Below, piece after piece: positions 6,460 to 13,378 of a stretch of 19,425 bases of DNA. The translations under genes were made by a program, and so were the position numbers. How positions within the stretch are numbered: position 1 is the first letter of the stretch; each line of letters begins with the position of its first letter. Origin of the DNA: JABJPM01 sp964596705 (GTDB lineage: Archaea > Nanobdellota > Nanobdellia > SCGC-AAA011-G17 > PNOQ01); NCBI GenBank assembly GCA_964596705.1, contig CAZQVG010000008.1:1-19425 (forward strand), written 5' to 3'. The notes under the pieces were generated by a model. That model ran no database searches. It was not told the DNA's origin and saw only the letters and a list, made by a program, of their open reading frames with translations.

Positions 6460-8370
6460 TTAATTAAATAATAATGAGAAAAAACTTAAGATTTTAGCAT
6501 ACCAAGGTGTGTTTAAAACTTGTATTGTTGCATCTCTTTCTTTTGTGTATTTTCTTCCGTATTCATCTTCATAAGATAGTTTTATATGTACTTTATTTGA
6601 AGAAAAGTATTTTGAGTTTGTGTTTATTGTAATTTTATTTTCAATATCTTGGGAATTTAAGTAAATCGGTTCAAGGGAGCCTATTTTTATTTCTATATTG
6701 TCGATTTTTGCTATTGAATAGATCATAAAGGATATGTTAAATGGCTCATTATAATTTAGTTGTTTTTTATAATTCAAAGCCATTATTTTTACATCTGGTT
6801 CTGAGAATATCTTTATTGGAATTTCTTGCATAAGTTCTATGCCATTTATTTTTGCAGTTGCAACAGTTTTGTTTTGTTTTGCTATATTTTCAAATCTTAT
6901 TTCTTCATTTATGCCAATCTGAAGATTTTTTGTTATACAGTCGTTATTTAAGCATATATTTACGCCTTCTAAAAGAGTGTTTCCTATGTTTTTTACATTA
7001 CAAATGATAGTTATGTTCTCAAAATCATAGTAATATTCTTTTTCTGGGTTACAATTGAGAGTAAGTTTTTCTGAATATGATTTTTCTTGTTTTTCTTCTA
7101 GTTCAGATATTATGTTCTCTGCTTCACTTAAGGTAATAATGTCATAGCTAGAAGCAAATTCTATTGCAGTTTTAGCAGTTTTGCCAAAAAGATCCTTTGC
7201 TTCTATTTCAGAAGTATAGATGTATCTAGGACTTACATCTAAAGGAATTCTTAATATCCAGAAAGTAGATTTTTTCTGATCAGGTTTAAGTAAGATGGGT
7301 TTTTGGTTCTCTTCCAAGAGTTCTGGTGCTTTTGTGATTGTTATTGTGTCTGATAGGTATTTATCGTAAGGATTCTCAACTATAACTTCAATAGGAATAT
7401 AACTGCCTGGACCTGCTTTGTCTATTAAAGCATTTATTGAGATGTCAAAAGGTTCGTCTATTTCAGTACCCTCATCAATTACGTTTGCATTATTTGAGAA
7501 AGAAGACGAGACTAAGTCAGTATTTGAAGATTTCCAAGTATATCTTACAGAGGTTTGTCCAGCATCAAGGGATTTTGATAAAGTTAAGTGTCCAGGATCT
7601 ATCCAACCAAACTCTGTAAATGTTATATCATATGGAACCCAGCCTTGGTCAGGGAAATAAACTTCTGCCCACCCATGATTGACAAAAGAATAATTTAAAT
7701 TAGAATAAGCAGTTCCAGAAACAAATCTTGCAGGTATTCCAACAGAACGAAGCATTGAGATAAATAAAGAGGTTATTTCATCACAAACCCCCCCCTTATT
7801 TTCTAGTACCCAAGAAGATTTTAATGCAGCGTTTGCGGTTAGTGTGTTTAAATCATATTCTATATTAGTATTTACCCAATCTGCTATCTTAAAAACCGCA
7901 GCATATAAGTCTGTTTCGCCTTCCACAATTTCAGAAGCTTTACTTATTATCTCGGGAGTTATATCTATTATTTCCTCTTCATCTAGGTATTTTTGGTATT
8001 CTTGTGGCAGATCTAATATTGGAAATGGTGAAGGGGAAATTGGATAAAGTTGGTTTTGTGTTTTTACTTGAGAAGATAAAGAGTATTCTAATGTTGGTTT
8101 AAACTCATCGTATGTAAATCTTATTGATTCATCCAAAATTTCTGAGTCTGGGTTAGTGTTTAATGAAATTACTTTTTGGCGTTGTGTGTCTTTGGGAAAT
8201 AAAAATAAATCAATATCTAGATGATCAAATCCTCTTGAACCTTCCAAATTAACTTGTCCAGAAGATGTATAAGAGATTGTTAAAGAAGTTCTATCATTGT
8301 AATTCTCAGGTAATGCTGTTACTTGAGCAATTAAAATTAGCGATATCAATATTGTCAATAAATTTCTCAT
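6460..8370 (-). CDS. Secreted transglutaminase-like (PF01841) surface protein
   Basis: A 636-residue protein. Residues 1-19 form a signal peptide (LLTILISLILIAQVTA). A transglutaminase-like domain spans about 150-262, with Cys196 in GGVCDE, His232 in NHGWAEVYF and Asp248 in VPYDITF as the complete catalytic triad. Two or more Ig-like beta domains follow, with phrases such as PGSYIPIEVIVENPYDKYLSD and ITIICNVKNIGNTLLEG, typical of archaeal surface proteins with CARDB/COG1361-like repeats. The C-terminus is a short hydrophobic stretch (WYAKILSFFSLLFN), perhaps a weak membrane anchor. Members of this superfamily are cysteine proteases or crosslinkers, so this is probably an extracellular peptidase or envelope-remodelling enzyme; the substrate is unknown. 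The start is supported by a TATA-like box about 28 nt upstream, inside the end of the DHH gene. Confidence 0.87.
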   Translation of the reverse strand: MRNLLTILISLILIAQVTALPENYNDRTSLTISYTSSGQVNLEGSRGFDHLDIDLFLFPKDTQRQKVISLNTNPDSEILDESIRFTYDEFKPTLEYSLSSQVKTQNQLYPISPSPFPILDLPQEYQKYLDEEEIIDITPEIISKASEIVEGETDLYAAVFKIADWVNTNIEYDLNTLTANAALKSSWVLENKGGVCDEITSLFISMLRSVGIPARFVSGTAYSNLNYSFVNHGWAEVYFPDQGWVPYDITFTEFGWIDPGHLTLSKSLDAGQTSVRYTWKSSNTDLVSSSFSNNANVIDEGTEIDEPFDISINALIDKAGPGSYIPIEVIVENPYDKYLSDTITITKAPELLEENQKPILLKPDQKKSTFWILRIPLDVSPRYIYTSEIEAKDLFGKTAKTAIEFASSYDIITLSEAENIISELEEKQEKSYSEKLTLNCNPEKEYYYDFENITIICNVKNIGNTLLEGVNICLNNDCITKNLQIGINEEIRFENIAKQNKTVATAKINGIELMQEIPIKIFSEPDVKIMALNYKKQLNYNEPFNISFMIYSIAKIDNIEIKIGSLEPIYLNSQDIENKITINTNSKYFSSNKVHIKLSYEDEYGRKYTKERDATIQVLNTPWYAKILSFFSLLFN

Positions 8371-8394
8371 AGATTAAATTTTATTTTGTTTTAT

Positions 8395-8402
8395 TTATAT
8401 AA
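8395..8402 (-). promoter_or_regulatory. TATA-like box of the transglutaminase gene, overlapping the DHH stop codon
   Basis: The palindromic TTATATAA is centred about 28 nt before the ATG at 8370 and includes the stop codon of the upstream DHH gene. The transglutaminase gene thus seems to have its own promoter although it follows after only 24 nt. Confidence 0.5.
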
Positions 8403-9429
8403 TTTGTTGTTTAAATCTCTCTATAAACTCCTCAAATTGAGCTTTATTTACTCCGCCACCACAAGCAAAATCATGCCCTCCACCGAAACCATCTAAACCT
8501 TCTAAAGCTTTTTTTATTATTTTTGGCAGTTTTATTGTTGTGCTCCTAAAACTCATAATCATTTTTTCTTCTGCTTGCCTAACTACGATAATTATTTTTT
8601 TAGGATATTTGTAAATTAGATAGTTAGAGATTATACTTGTATATGAATTTTTTGTGGTTGGTAAATAGACTATAAATAATTTAGATCTTGTTGGTTTTTG
8701 GGTTTTTATGAAATTGAAAAGTTTTTCATATTCTTTTTTTTGTTTGGAAATCTCCTTTGCTATGAATTTAGATCTTGGGGTTGTTTGATTAATGAGTTCT
8801 GTAGGATCTTCAAATTTGGTTAACAAGTTAGCTGCCCTATGAATTTTTGATGTTGCATTTTTCAATAAAAGAGAGAATGTTAAAATTAGTTCCCCAAGCT
8901 TTGTATCGAAAATTGCTTGGTCTGCCCTTTTTACTTTCTTTGGCAATAAATCAGGATATTCTTTTGAGAATTCTTTTGCAAACTCTGGAAAATGCCAATC
9001 TGCAATTGTTCCAAGTGTTGCAAGCCAAAGATATTTCTCTTCTGCAATTTTATGGGCCCAATATGTTGTTGGTTTGTTGTCTTTTGGGGATTTAAGCATT
9101 GGGTTATAGTAGTGTACGCCTTTTCTTTCAATCGGGTTGTGGTGGTCTAGCCAAATTATCGGAACATTTATCTTATCTATAAATTCTTGTGTTACAATGG
9201 GAATATCTAAAATGAAAACGTAATCCGGATTATATTCTTGGACCTTTCTATACATGTCTATGTCTAAAACAGGTTTTGTTTTTAGCACAGCACCCTTTCC
9301 CTTATCTATATATTTTTTTAAGATTAAATAAGAACATAAACCATCTGGATCGTCATCAAAGAAAAATAATGGATTTTCTGCTTTATTAAGATAATCTCTT
9401 ATCTCTTGTATTTGTTTTTTTGTGAGCAT
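8395..9429 (-). CDS. DHH/DHHA1 family phosphoesterase (RecJ/nanoRNase-like)
   Basis: A 344-residue protein with an N-terminal DHH domain and a C-terminal DHHA1 domain. Motif I is FDDDPDG (24-30), with Asp25 where the classical HxDxDG has His. Motif II is LDIP (Asp75), motif III is LDHH (94-97) and motif IV is GTIADW (140-145, Asp144). The DHHA1 glycine-rich end GFGGGHDFACGGG lies near 314-328. These residues bind two Mn2+ ions in RecJ exonucleases and in oligonucleotide or cyclic-dinucleotide phosphodiesterases. Archaeal relatives include GAN and RecJ-like proteins; the length is shorter than bacterial RecJ and no OB domain is seen. The substrate (ssDNA, RNA or dinucleotide) cannot be decided here. 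The ATG lies about 27 nt from a TATA-like box. Confidence 0.88.
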   Translation of the reverse strand: MLTKKQIQEIRDYLNKAENPLFFFDDDPDGLCSYLILKKYIDKGKGAVLKTKPVLDIDMYRKVQEYNPDYVFILDIPIVTQEFIDKINVPIIWLDHHNPIERKGVHYYNPMLKSPKDNKPTTYWAHKIAEEKYLWLATLGTIADWHFPEFAKEFSKEYPDLLPKKVKRADQAIFDTKLGELILTFSLLLKNATSKIHRAANLLTKFEDPTELINQTTPRSKFIAKEISKQKKEYEKLFNFIKTQKPTRSKLFIVYLPTTKNSYTSIISNYLIYKYPKKIIIVVRQAEEKMIMSFRSTTIKLPKIIKKALEGLDGFGGGHDFACGGGVNKAQFEEFIERFKQQII

Positions 9430-9450
9430 AATAGAAAATTTTATTAAAGG

Positions 9451-9460
9451 AGTTTATAAT
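9451..9460 (-). promoter_or_regulatory. TATA-like box of the DHH gene
   Basis: ATTATAAACT on the minus strand is centred about 27 nt before the ATG at 9429. The plus-strand reading GTTTATAAT is only about 14 nt from the small ORF at 9470. A plus-strand ATTTTATTAAAG (9437-9448) is better spaced for that ORF. Confidence 0.45.
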
Positions 9461-9469
9461 TGTTTTGTT

Positions 9470-9568
9470 ATGATAAGAGAAACACCAATTTGGGCATTGC
9501 CGTTATTGTTTTTTATTTTGGGAGCAATTGTTGCTATGCTATTTGTTTTGATTTATAGTTTTTTGTAG
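9470..9568 (+). CDS. Putative 32-residue single-pass membrane microprotein
   Basis: This frame runs ATG to TAG and encodes 32 residues. It starts MIRETPIWALPL and continues as one long hydrophobic helix with a GxxxA step (FILGAIVAMLFVLIYSFL), as in a small one-pass membrane protein. It fills the only gap between the DHH gene (start 9429) and rpl15e (stop 9571) and ends 2 nt from the L15e stop codon, the same tail-to-tail packing seen elsewhere in the window. A TATA-like ATTTTATTAAAG is centred about 28 nt upstream. The T-rich strand favours hydrophobic codons, so chance is possible. No family is recognised. Confidence 0.5.
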   Translation: MIRETPIWALPLLFFILGAIVAMLFVLIYSFL

Positions 9569-9570
9569 AA

Positions 9571-10128
9571 TTATCTTGCTAATCTCTTCTTAGCCCTTTG
9601 AGAAGGCCTTACTTTTTCAGCACCCAAACCTTTATTTCTTAATCCTCTTGATTTTTTAGCAGCAGAAGTTAATCCCCTATTTATTCTGCCTCTTTGGTTT
9701 GCAATCCAGTTTATTTTTGGGTCTGCTTTGATTACTGGATGATTTGGATCTACCAAAATTACCTCAAACCAATAATATTTTCCGTCTTTTGCGATTTTGT
9801 ATGAATTTAAAACTTCAAGATTTACGAATTTCTTGGATGCTCTTTCTTCAGCTACAACTTGGTAGCTCTTTGATAGGATTTTTAGTCTCCTTCTATGTTT
9901 TGTTCTTCTACCCTTTTTTATTTGAGGACGCATACGTCCTCCCCTTGGAACTCGAACCCTAACTACAATATAACCTTGTTTTGCTTTATAACCAAGAGAC
10001 CTTGCTCTAGCTATATTTGTAGGTTTTTCTAATTTTGTGATAGATTGTTCTCTTCTCCACTTGATTAGCCTTAATCTTAATAAGGCTGGATTTGGAGATT
10101 TCCAAAGCTCTCGAACATATTTGTACAT
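9571..10128 (-). CDS. rpl15e: Large-subunit ribosomal protein eL15 (L15e)
   Basis: A 185-residue, strongly basic protein, close to the usual 190-205 residues of the family. It begins MYKYVRELWKSP and contains the conserved ARSLGYKAKQGYIVVRVRV block (42-60), the R/K-rich GRRTKHRRR (78-86) and VLNSYKIAKDGKYYWFEVILVD (105-126). The C-terminal part, INRGLTSAAKKSRGLRNKG, is also typical and contacts 23S rRNA. L15e exists only in Archaea and Eukarya, so this gene anchors the window as archaeal. The first ATG is preceded by a TATA-like box about 29 nt upstream. It is divergent from the nre gene. Confidence 0.97.
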   Translation of the reverse strand: MYKYVRELWKSPNPALLRLRLIKWRREQSITKLEKPTNIARARSLGYKAKQGYIVVRVRVPRGGRMRPQIKKGRRTKHRRRLKILSKSYQVVAEERASKKFVNLEVLNSYKIAKDGKYYWFEVILVDPNHPVIKADPKINWIANQRGRINRGLTSAAKKSRGLRNKGLGAEKVRPSQRAKKRLAR

Positions 10129-10151
10129 AGTAAATTTTGAGGTAGTTGTTT

Positions 10152-10163
10152 CATTTATAAATG
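10152..10163 (-). promoter_or_regulatory. TATA-like box of rpl15e
   Basis: The palindromic CATTTATAAATG is centred about 29 nt before the ATG at 10128. The near-identical box of the DUF218 gene reads CATTTATAAACG. Confidence 0.5.
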
Positions 10164-10193
10164 TTTCTAAAGCTTGCCAAACACAAGGATAGT

Positions 10194-10204
10194 ATATTTA
10201 AATA
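10194..10204 (+). promoter_or_regulatory. TATA-like box of the nre gene
   Basis: TATATTTAAAT is centred about 25 nt before the ATG at 10224, in the 95-nt divergent region with rpl15e. A leaderless mRNA is expected. Confidence 0.5.
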
Positions 10205-10223
10205 ATCATTAATTAGCTATAAT

Positions 10224-11288
10224 ATGTCAAAAACAGGATATGAACAAAGAGAATTAATTAAATTTAATTTTGAGAGTTTAGATTTAGATAAAAATGAGTT
10301 TTTTGGAAGTTCTCCGCCAAGCGTTTTTGTTGGGAGAATTGGATATCCCCAAGTAAATGTTGGTGTTTTAAGCCCAGTAAAAACCATGAAAGAGGCNNNN
10401 NNNNNNNNNNNNNNNNNNNNNNNNNNNNNNNNNNNNNNNNNNNNNNNNNNNNNNNNNNNNNNNNNNNNNNNNNNNNNNNNNNNNNNNNNNNNNNNNCCTT
10501 TAGGAAATAATGCCAATGTGAAGGATATAAGGATGACTGAAAATCCAAAAATAAAAAATGTTGTTGAAAAAACTGTTTCTGATATAGATATGAAAGCAAA
10601 TGAAGGATTAAAAAAATTATACAGGAAAGGTATTGATGAGAACTTTTTAACTAAACTCTTATCTATTGGGTTATTGGGCGTAAAGAAAAATAGAAAATTG
10701 GTTCCAACAAGGTGGAGTATTACAGCCACAGATGATATTCTAGGGAAAGAGATGTTAAAAGAAATTAGGGATTACCAAGAAATAGATTTTCAAGCATATT
10801 TTGATGGTTATTTGGGGAATTATTATTTAGTTTTATTTTTTCCGGGCGTGTGGGGTTTTGAATTATATGAAATGCAAGTTCCTTTGAAAGTAAATCCTTG
10901 GAGTAAAACGGGGAAATTTTATGCTTATGATTATGAAGGTTTTGATGGGCGTAAAAATTATGCTGAAGAGACTGCAGGAGGATATTATGCATGCAGACTA
11001 GGGATTATTGAGAAATTAAGAGAGTTGAGAAGACAGGGCTATGTTTTAGTTTTCAGGTTTATAACTGAAGAAGATAAGTATCCATTGGGCGTTTGGGTTT
11101 GCAGGGAAGCAACAAGAATTTCTTTGAAAAACAAAATAAATATTGATTTTGATTCTAGTGAATCTTTGTTAAATTTTGCAAAAGCATTTGCTTTGAAAAA
11201 GTTTAAAGTGGATATTTCGAATTTGATTGAGCAAAGCAGATTTTATGAGATCAATAAACAGAAGAAATTGTTTGAGTTTGTTCAGTAA
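10224..11288 (+). CDS. Nre family DNA repair protein (NreA-like), interrupted by an assembly gap
   Basis: Recognised by the N-terminal phrase SSPPSVFVGRIGYPQVNVG (29-47) and the post-gap blocks ENPKIKNVVEKTVSDIDMKA, RKLVPTRWSITATDD and GVWGFELYEMQVPLKVNPWS. All are hallmarks of archaeal Nre proteins (DUF650/DUF651), which in haloarchaea act in DNA-damage repair and bind PCNA. The last nine residues, QKKLFEFVQ, resemble a PCNA-interacting peptide (Q-x-x-L-x-x-F). No N-terminal zinc finger is seen before the SPP block. A run of 100 Ns interrupts the gene after KTMKEA. The frame continues correctly after it, but 100 Ns is a conventional filler, so true length and gap residues are unknown. The region holding the family's EEW-type segment is missing. 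Confidence 0.9.
   Translation: MSKTGYEQRELIKFNFESLDLDKNEFFGSSPPSVFVGRIGYPQVNVGVLSPVKTMKEXXXXXXXXXXXXXXXXXXXXXXXXXXXXXXXXXXPLGNNANVKDIRMTENPKIKNVVEKTVSDIDMKANEGLKKLYRKGIDENFLTKLLSIGLLGVKKNRKLVPTRWSITATDDILGKEMLKEIRDYQEIDFQAYFDGYLGNYYLVLFFPGVWGFELYEMQVPLKVNPWSKTGKFYAYDYEGFDGRKNYAEETAGGYYACRLGIIEKLRELRRQGYVLVFRFITEEDKYPLGVWVCREATRISLKNKINIDFDSSESLLNFAKAFALKKFKVDISNLIEQSRFYEINKQKKLFEFVQ
10397..10496. other. Assembly gap (100 Ns)
   Basis: Exactly 100 undetermined bases inside the nre coding sequence. This is the usual placeholder for a scaffold gap of unknown or estimated length, so coordinates to its right may be offset from the real genome. Confidence 0.99.
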
Positions 11289-11300
11289 GCTTTAAAAATA
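11289..11300 (+). promoter_or_regulatory. TATA-like box of the S2P-like gene
   Basis: GCTTTAAAAATA begins right after the nre stop codon and is centred about 25 nt before the ATG at 11320. Confidence 0.45.
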
Positions 11301-11319
11301 ACTTAAGTTTAATGATCTT

Positions 11320-11889
11320 ATGGCTTGGATAACTTTTAATGAAATTTTATATTTTATCATTCTTACAGGAGTTATTGGATATTTATTTAGTGGAATTTTT
11401 GTAAAGAGACCAAGAACTGTTTGGGATAGAATGCATCCAAAGAAATTTAGAATGGATGATTTTAAATTTGCAGTTGTTGTTGCCGCACCTGCAATTGTTT
11501 TACATGAATTAGCACATAAATTTGTAGCTATGTCTTATGGTTATAATGCAACATTTGAATTATTTATTTTTGGGTTAGCTTTAGGAGTATTTTTGAAATT
11601 AATTAATTCCCCATTTTTAATCATAGCTCCGGGTTATGTAAGAATTAGTGAAGCTGCATTTGCAAATCCAACAGCATATAGGTTAATTGCTTTTGCAGGT
11701 CCTGCTGTAAATTTAATATTATGGATTAGTGCCCTAGTAATAATGAAGAAATATGGTAGGGGGTTGAGTAGAACTCAACTTGCGGTGTTGGGAATGACTA
11801 AAACATTGAATATGTTATTGTTCTTCTTTAATATGATACCTTTTGGACCATTTGATGGAGCAAAGGTATTTTTTGGACCACCAACTTAA
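11320..11889 (+). CDS. Site-2-protease-like (peptidase M50) intramembrane metalloprotease
   Basis: A 189-residue multi-pass membrane protein with both M50 signatures: HELAH (62-66; His62, Glu63 and His66 as zinc and catalytic residues) inside a hydrophobic segment, and NMIPFGPFDG (171-180), the N-x-x-P-x-x-x-x-D-G motif that supplies the third zinc ligand, Asp179. Other hydrophobic segments lie at 8-27, 50-62, 81-105 and 122-142. S2P enzymes cut membrane-spanning substrates within the bilayer, often to release regulators. No PDZ or CBS domain is attached, so this is a minimal core form. The protein ends soon after the second motif (AKVFFGPPT). It overlaps the convergent 97-residue gene by a shared TTAA. 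Confidence 0.9.
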   Translation: MAWITFNEILYFIILTGVIGYLFSGIFVKRPRTVWDRMHPKKFRMDDFKFAVVVAAPAIVLHELAHKFVAMSYGYNATFELFIFGLALGVFLKLINSPFLIIAPGYVRISEAAFANPTAYRLIAFAGPAVNLILWISALVIMKKYGRGLSRTQLAVLGMTKTLNMLLFFFNMIPFGPFDGAKVFFGPPT

Positions 11890-12179
11890 TCCTCTTTTGG
11901 TTTTATAATTTCAATATATTCAATTTGATGATAAGGGATATCTAATTCTCTTAAAAAATTATCATATGCTGTAGAACTAAGAAATGCAGAAAGTCTTTTT
12001 AGTCTTGAAGGAATTTCAGGACGAGGTCTCAATTTTAAACGTTGGTGAGTGATTCCAGAAACAAACCCTATTGTGCAGGGGTAAGGATAATTATCTGGGT
12101 GGTAGACTATAACTCCGTCTCCAATTCTTAAAGATCTTAAAATATCTTCTAAAGTTTCTTCCTGATTTTGTTCATCCAT
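11886..12179 (-). CDS. Unknown 97-residue protein encoded directly after tfe
   Basis: I do not recognise a family. The protein starts with an acidic stretch (MDEQNQEETLEDILRSL). It continues with short beta-rich phrases (IGDGVIVYHP, CTIGFVSGIT, RLKLRPRPEI) that would suit a small SH3- or Sm-like barrel, and ends with IPYHQIEYIEIIKPKED. I chose the ATG at 12179, 1 nt after the tfe stop codon. A longer frame could begin at an in-frame GTG (12209) or ATG (12203) inside tfe, adding 10 or 8 residues, but these would read through tfe's low-complexity end. The spacing implies co-transcription and translational coupling with TFE, so a role in transcription is a fair guess only. It ends tail to tail with the S2P-like gene. 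Confidence 0.75.
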   Translation of the reverse strand: MDEQNQEETLEDILRSLRIGDGVIVYHPDNYPYPCTIGFVSGITHQRLKLRPRPEIPSRLKRLSAFLSSTAYDNFLRELDIPYHQIEYIEIIKPKED

Positions 12180-12180
12180 T

Positions 12181-12720
12181 TTATGCAGCAGCTGCCTCTG
12201 CATTCTCACCAGATTCTAAAATATCGTCTGGGGATTCTAAAAGTTCGAGCTCTTTTTTAATCAGATTTATTTGTTTTTTATTATCAATTTCTTTTAGAAC
12301 TTTATCACAAACTGGACAAGTAAAATTATTTTCTAATGCGTGCTCGAAAGTCATTCTGATACATTTTTTAGAACATGTGTAATAAGTTGTTTCAGATTCT
12401 AACTCTAATCTCTTTTTTAAGCTGTTTATTCTTTCCTTCTTTAATCTTTCAATCATTATCTTTGCTTGATTTTCATCAAAAGTCCAATAATAAATGTACC
12501 ATCCTTTCTTTTTATCCTTTTTACGCATAGAATGTACTAAATTGTTTTCCTGTAACATATAAAGTGTTTTTCTTATAACATTTATTTCAACCTTAAGATT
12601 TTCAGCAATTACAAATTCAGAGATATTCTCTCCATTTTTGATTAGAAAAAGGACTATCTGACGCGCTATTTCCCCACCTATTTGTAGAGCTAATTGTTCT
12701 ACTTTCTCTAATTTCACCAT
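12181..12720 (-). CDS. tfe: Transcription factor E (TFE/TFIIE-alpha)
   Basis: A 179-residue archaeal TFE, which assists promoter opening by RNA polymerase with TBP and TFB. The N-terminal winged helix spans about 1-85 (ISEFVIAENLKVEINVIRK as the recognition-helix region, then WYIYYW). A helical linker (86-112) leads to a zinc ribbon with Cys116-x3-Cys120 and Cys135-x2-Cys138 (YTCSKKC, FTCPVC). An acidic tail ending AEAAAA follows. Order and length match the family. Unlike most neighbours it seems to have a short leader: GGTGAT (12732-12737), matching the archaeal anti-Shine-Dalgarno sequence, lies 11 nt before the ATG, and a TATA-like box lies about 48 nt upstream. The unknown 97-residue gene follows after 1 nt. 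Confidence 0.95.
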   Translation of the reverse strand: MVKLEKVEQLALQIGGEIARQIVLFLIKNGENISEFVIAENLKVEINVIRKTLYMLQENNLVHSMRKKDKKKGWYIYYWTFDENQAKIMIERLKKERINSLKKRLELESETTYYTCSKKCIRMTFEHALENNFTCPVCDKVLKEIDNKKQINLIKKELELLESPDDILESGENAEAAAA

Positions 12721-12731
12721 CTTTCTCAGAT

Positions 12732-12737
12732 ATCACC
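12732..12737 (-). promoter_or_regulatory. Shine-Dalgarno sequence of tfe
   Basis: GGTGAT on the minus strand complements the conserved ATCACC at the 16S rRNA 3' end, 11 nt before the ATG at 12720. It supports this start and shows the mRNA is not leaderless. Confidence 0.6.
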
Positions 12738-12760
12738 GCTTTTTTTTGATACACCTTAGG

Positions 12761-12775
12761 TTTTTATTTAATATT
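12761..12775 (-). promoter_or_regulatory. TATA-like box of tfe
   Basis: AATATTAAATAAAAA on the minus strand is centred about 48 nt before the ATG. Transcription would start near 12742, leaving a leader of about 20 nt that just includes the Shine-Dalgarno sequence. Confidence 0.45.
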
Positions 12776-12821
12776 AGTATTTAAAAAGGTTTTGTTTTTG
12801 CTATTTTAGAGTAGTAAGAAA

Positions 12822-12832
12822 AACTTATAATG
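12822..12832 (+). promoter_or_regulatory. TATA-like box of the coiled-coil operon
   Basis: AACTTATAATG is centred about 46 nt before the ATG at 12873. Transcription would start near 12853, giving a short leader that contains the Shine-Dalgarno sequence. A second AT-rich match, TATTTAAAAAGG, begins at 12779. Confidence 0.45.
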
Positions 12833-12858
12833 AAAGGAATCGATTTTTTCATAATAGT

Positions 12859-12865
12859 GGAGGTG
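12859..12865 (+). promoter_or_regulatory. Strong Shine-Dalgarno sequence of the first coiled-coil gene
   Basis: GGAGGTG lies 7 nt before the ATG at 12873. It is the best ribosome binding site in the window and suggests high translation. Confidence 0.75.
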
Positions 12866-12872
12866 TTTTATT

Positions 12873-13376
12873 ATGGGCATTTTTAAAAAAAAGAGGAACG
12901 CAGATGATAATTTTGCTCAAGATGTGCCACAATTTAAGCCTTTTTCTGATGAAGAGCATACAAAATTGCCAGAGTTACCAAAAGCAAGAGAAAAAAAAGA
13001 GATGTTTCCATCATATGAAAGTGAGTTTAGTGGCATAAAGAAGGAGATCCAAAAACCTGTTTTTAGTGCTCCACCAAAACATGTTATGCCTAAGCCACAA
13101 CCAGAGGCGAGGAGAGCATTCCCAAAACCTGAACCTGTTGTGGAAAGGGATCATGTAAGTGGAGATAAGCCAATCTATGTAAAAGTTGATCAATACAAAG
13201 AGGCTATGGCAAGTATTGAGAAAATAAAAGAGTTATGCAATGAAGCAGATAAGAAATTGAGCGAGATTAGCAAGTTAAGAGCTAATGAAGATAGAGAATT
13301 AGAGAAATGGCAAGAAGACGTGGATAAGATAAAAGAAAAATTATTACAAATCGATAAAAGACTATTTGAGGTATAA
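12873..13376 (+). CDS. Coiled-coil protein A of a tandem pair
   Basis: A 167-residue protein of unknown function. The N-terminus is short, hydrophobic and basic (MGIFKKKR), and a Pro- and charge-rich, probably disordered linker covers about 12-98. A compact motif, IYVKVD (101-106), precedes a helical, highly charged C-terminal region (107-165) that looks like a coiled coil. The motif and the region after it resemble residues 19-82 of the next gene, where VYVRID precedes a coil of the same length. About 12 of 64 aligned positions are identical without gaps, so the two may be distant paralogues that form a heteromer. No signal peptide is present. Promoter and Shine-Dalgarno sequence suggest good expression. 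Convergence of two coiled coils is the alternative to common origin. Confidence 0.8.
   Translation: MGIFKKKRNADDNFAQDVPQFKPFSDEEHTKLPELPKAREKKEMFPSYESEFSGIKKEIQKPVFSAPPKHVMPKPQPEARRAFPKPEPVVERDHVSGDKPIYVKVDQYKEAMASIEKIKELCNEADKKLSEISKLRANEDRELEKWQEDVDKIKEKLLQIDKRLFEV
13368..13372 (+). promoter_or_regulatory. Shine-Dalgarno sequence of the second coiled-coil gene
   Basis: GAGGT, inside the last codons of the first gene, lies 6 nt before the ATG at 13379. It indicates translation from a shared mRNA. Confidence 0.55.
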
Positions 13377-13378
13377 TA

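Noticed and set aside
12177..12209. N-terminal extension of the unknown TFE-linked protein from GTG 12209
   Set aside because: The extra residues come from tfe's alanine-coding tail in another frame; the ATG one base after the tfe stop is simpler.
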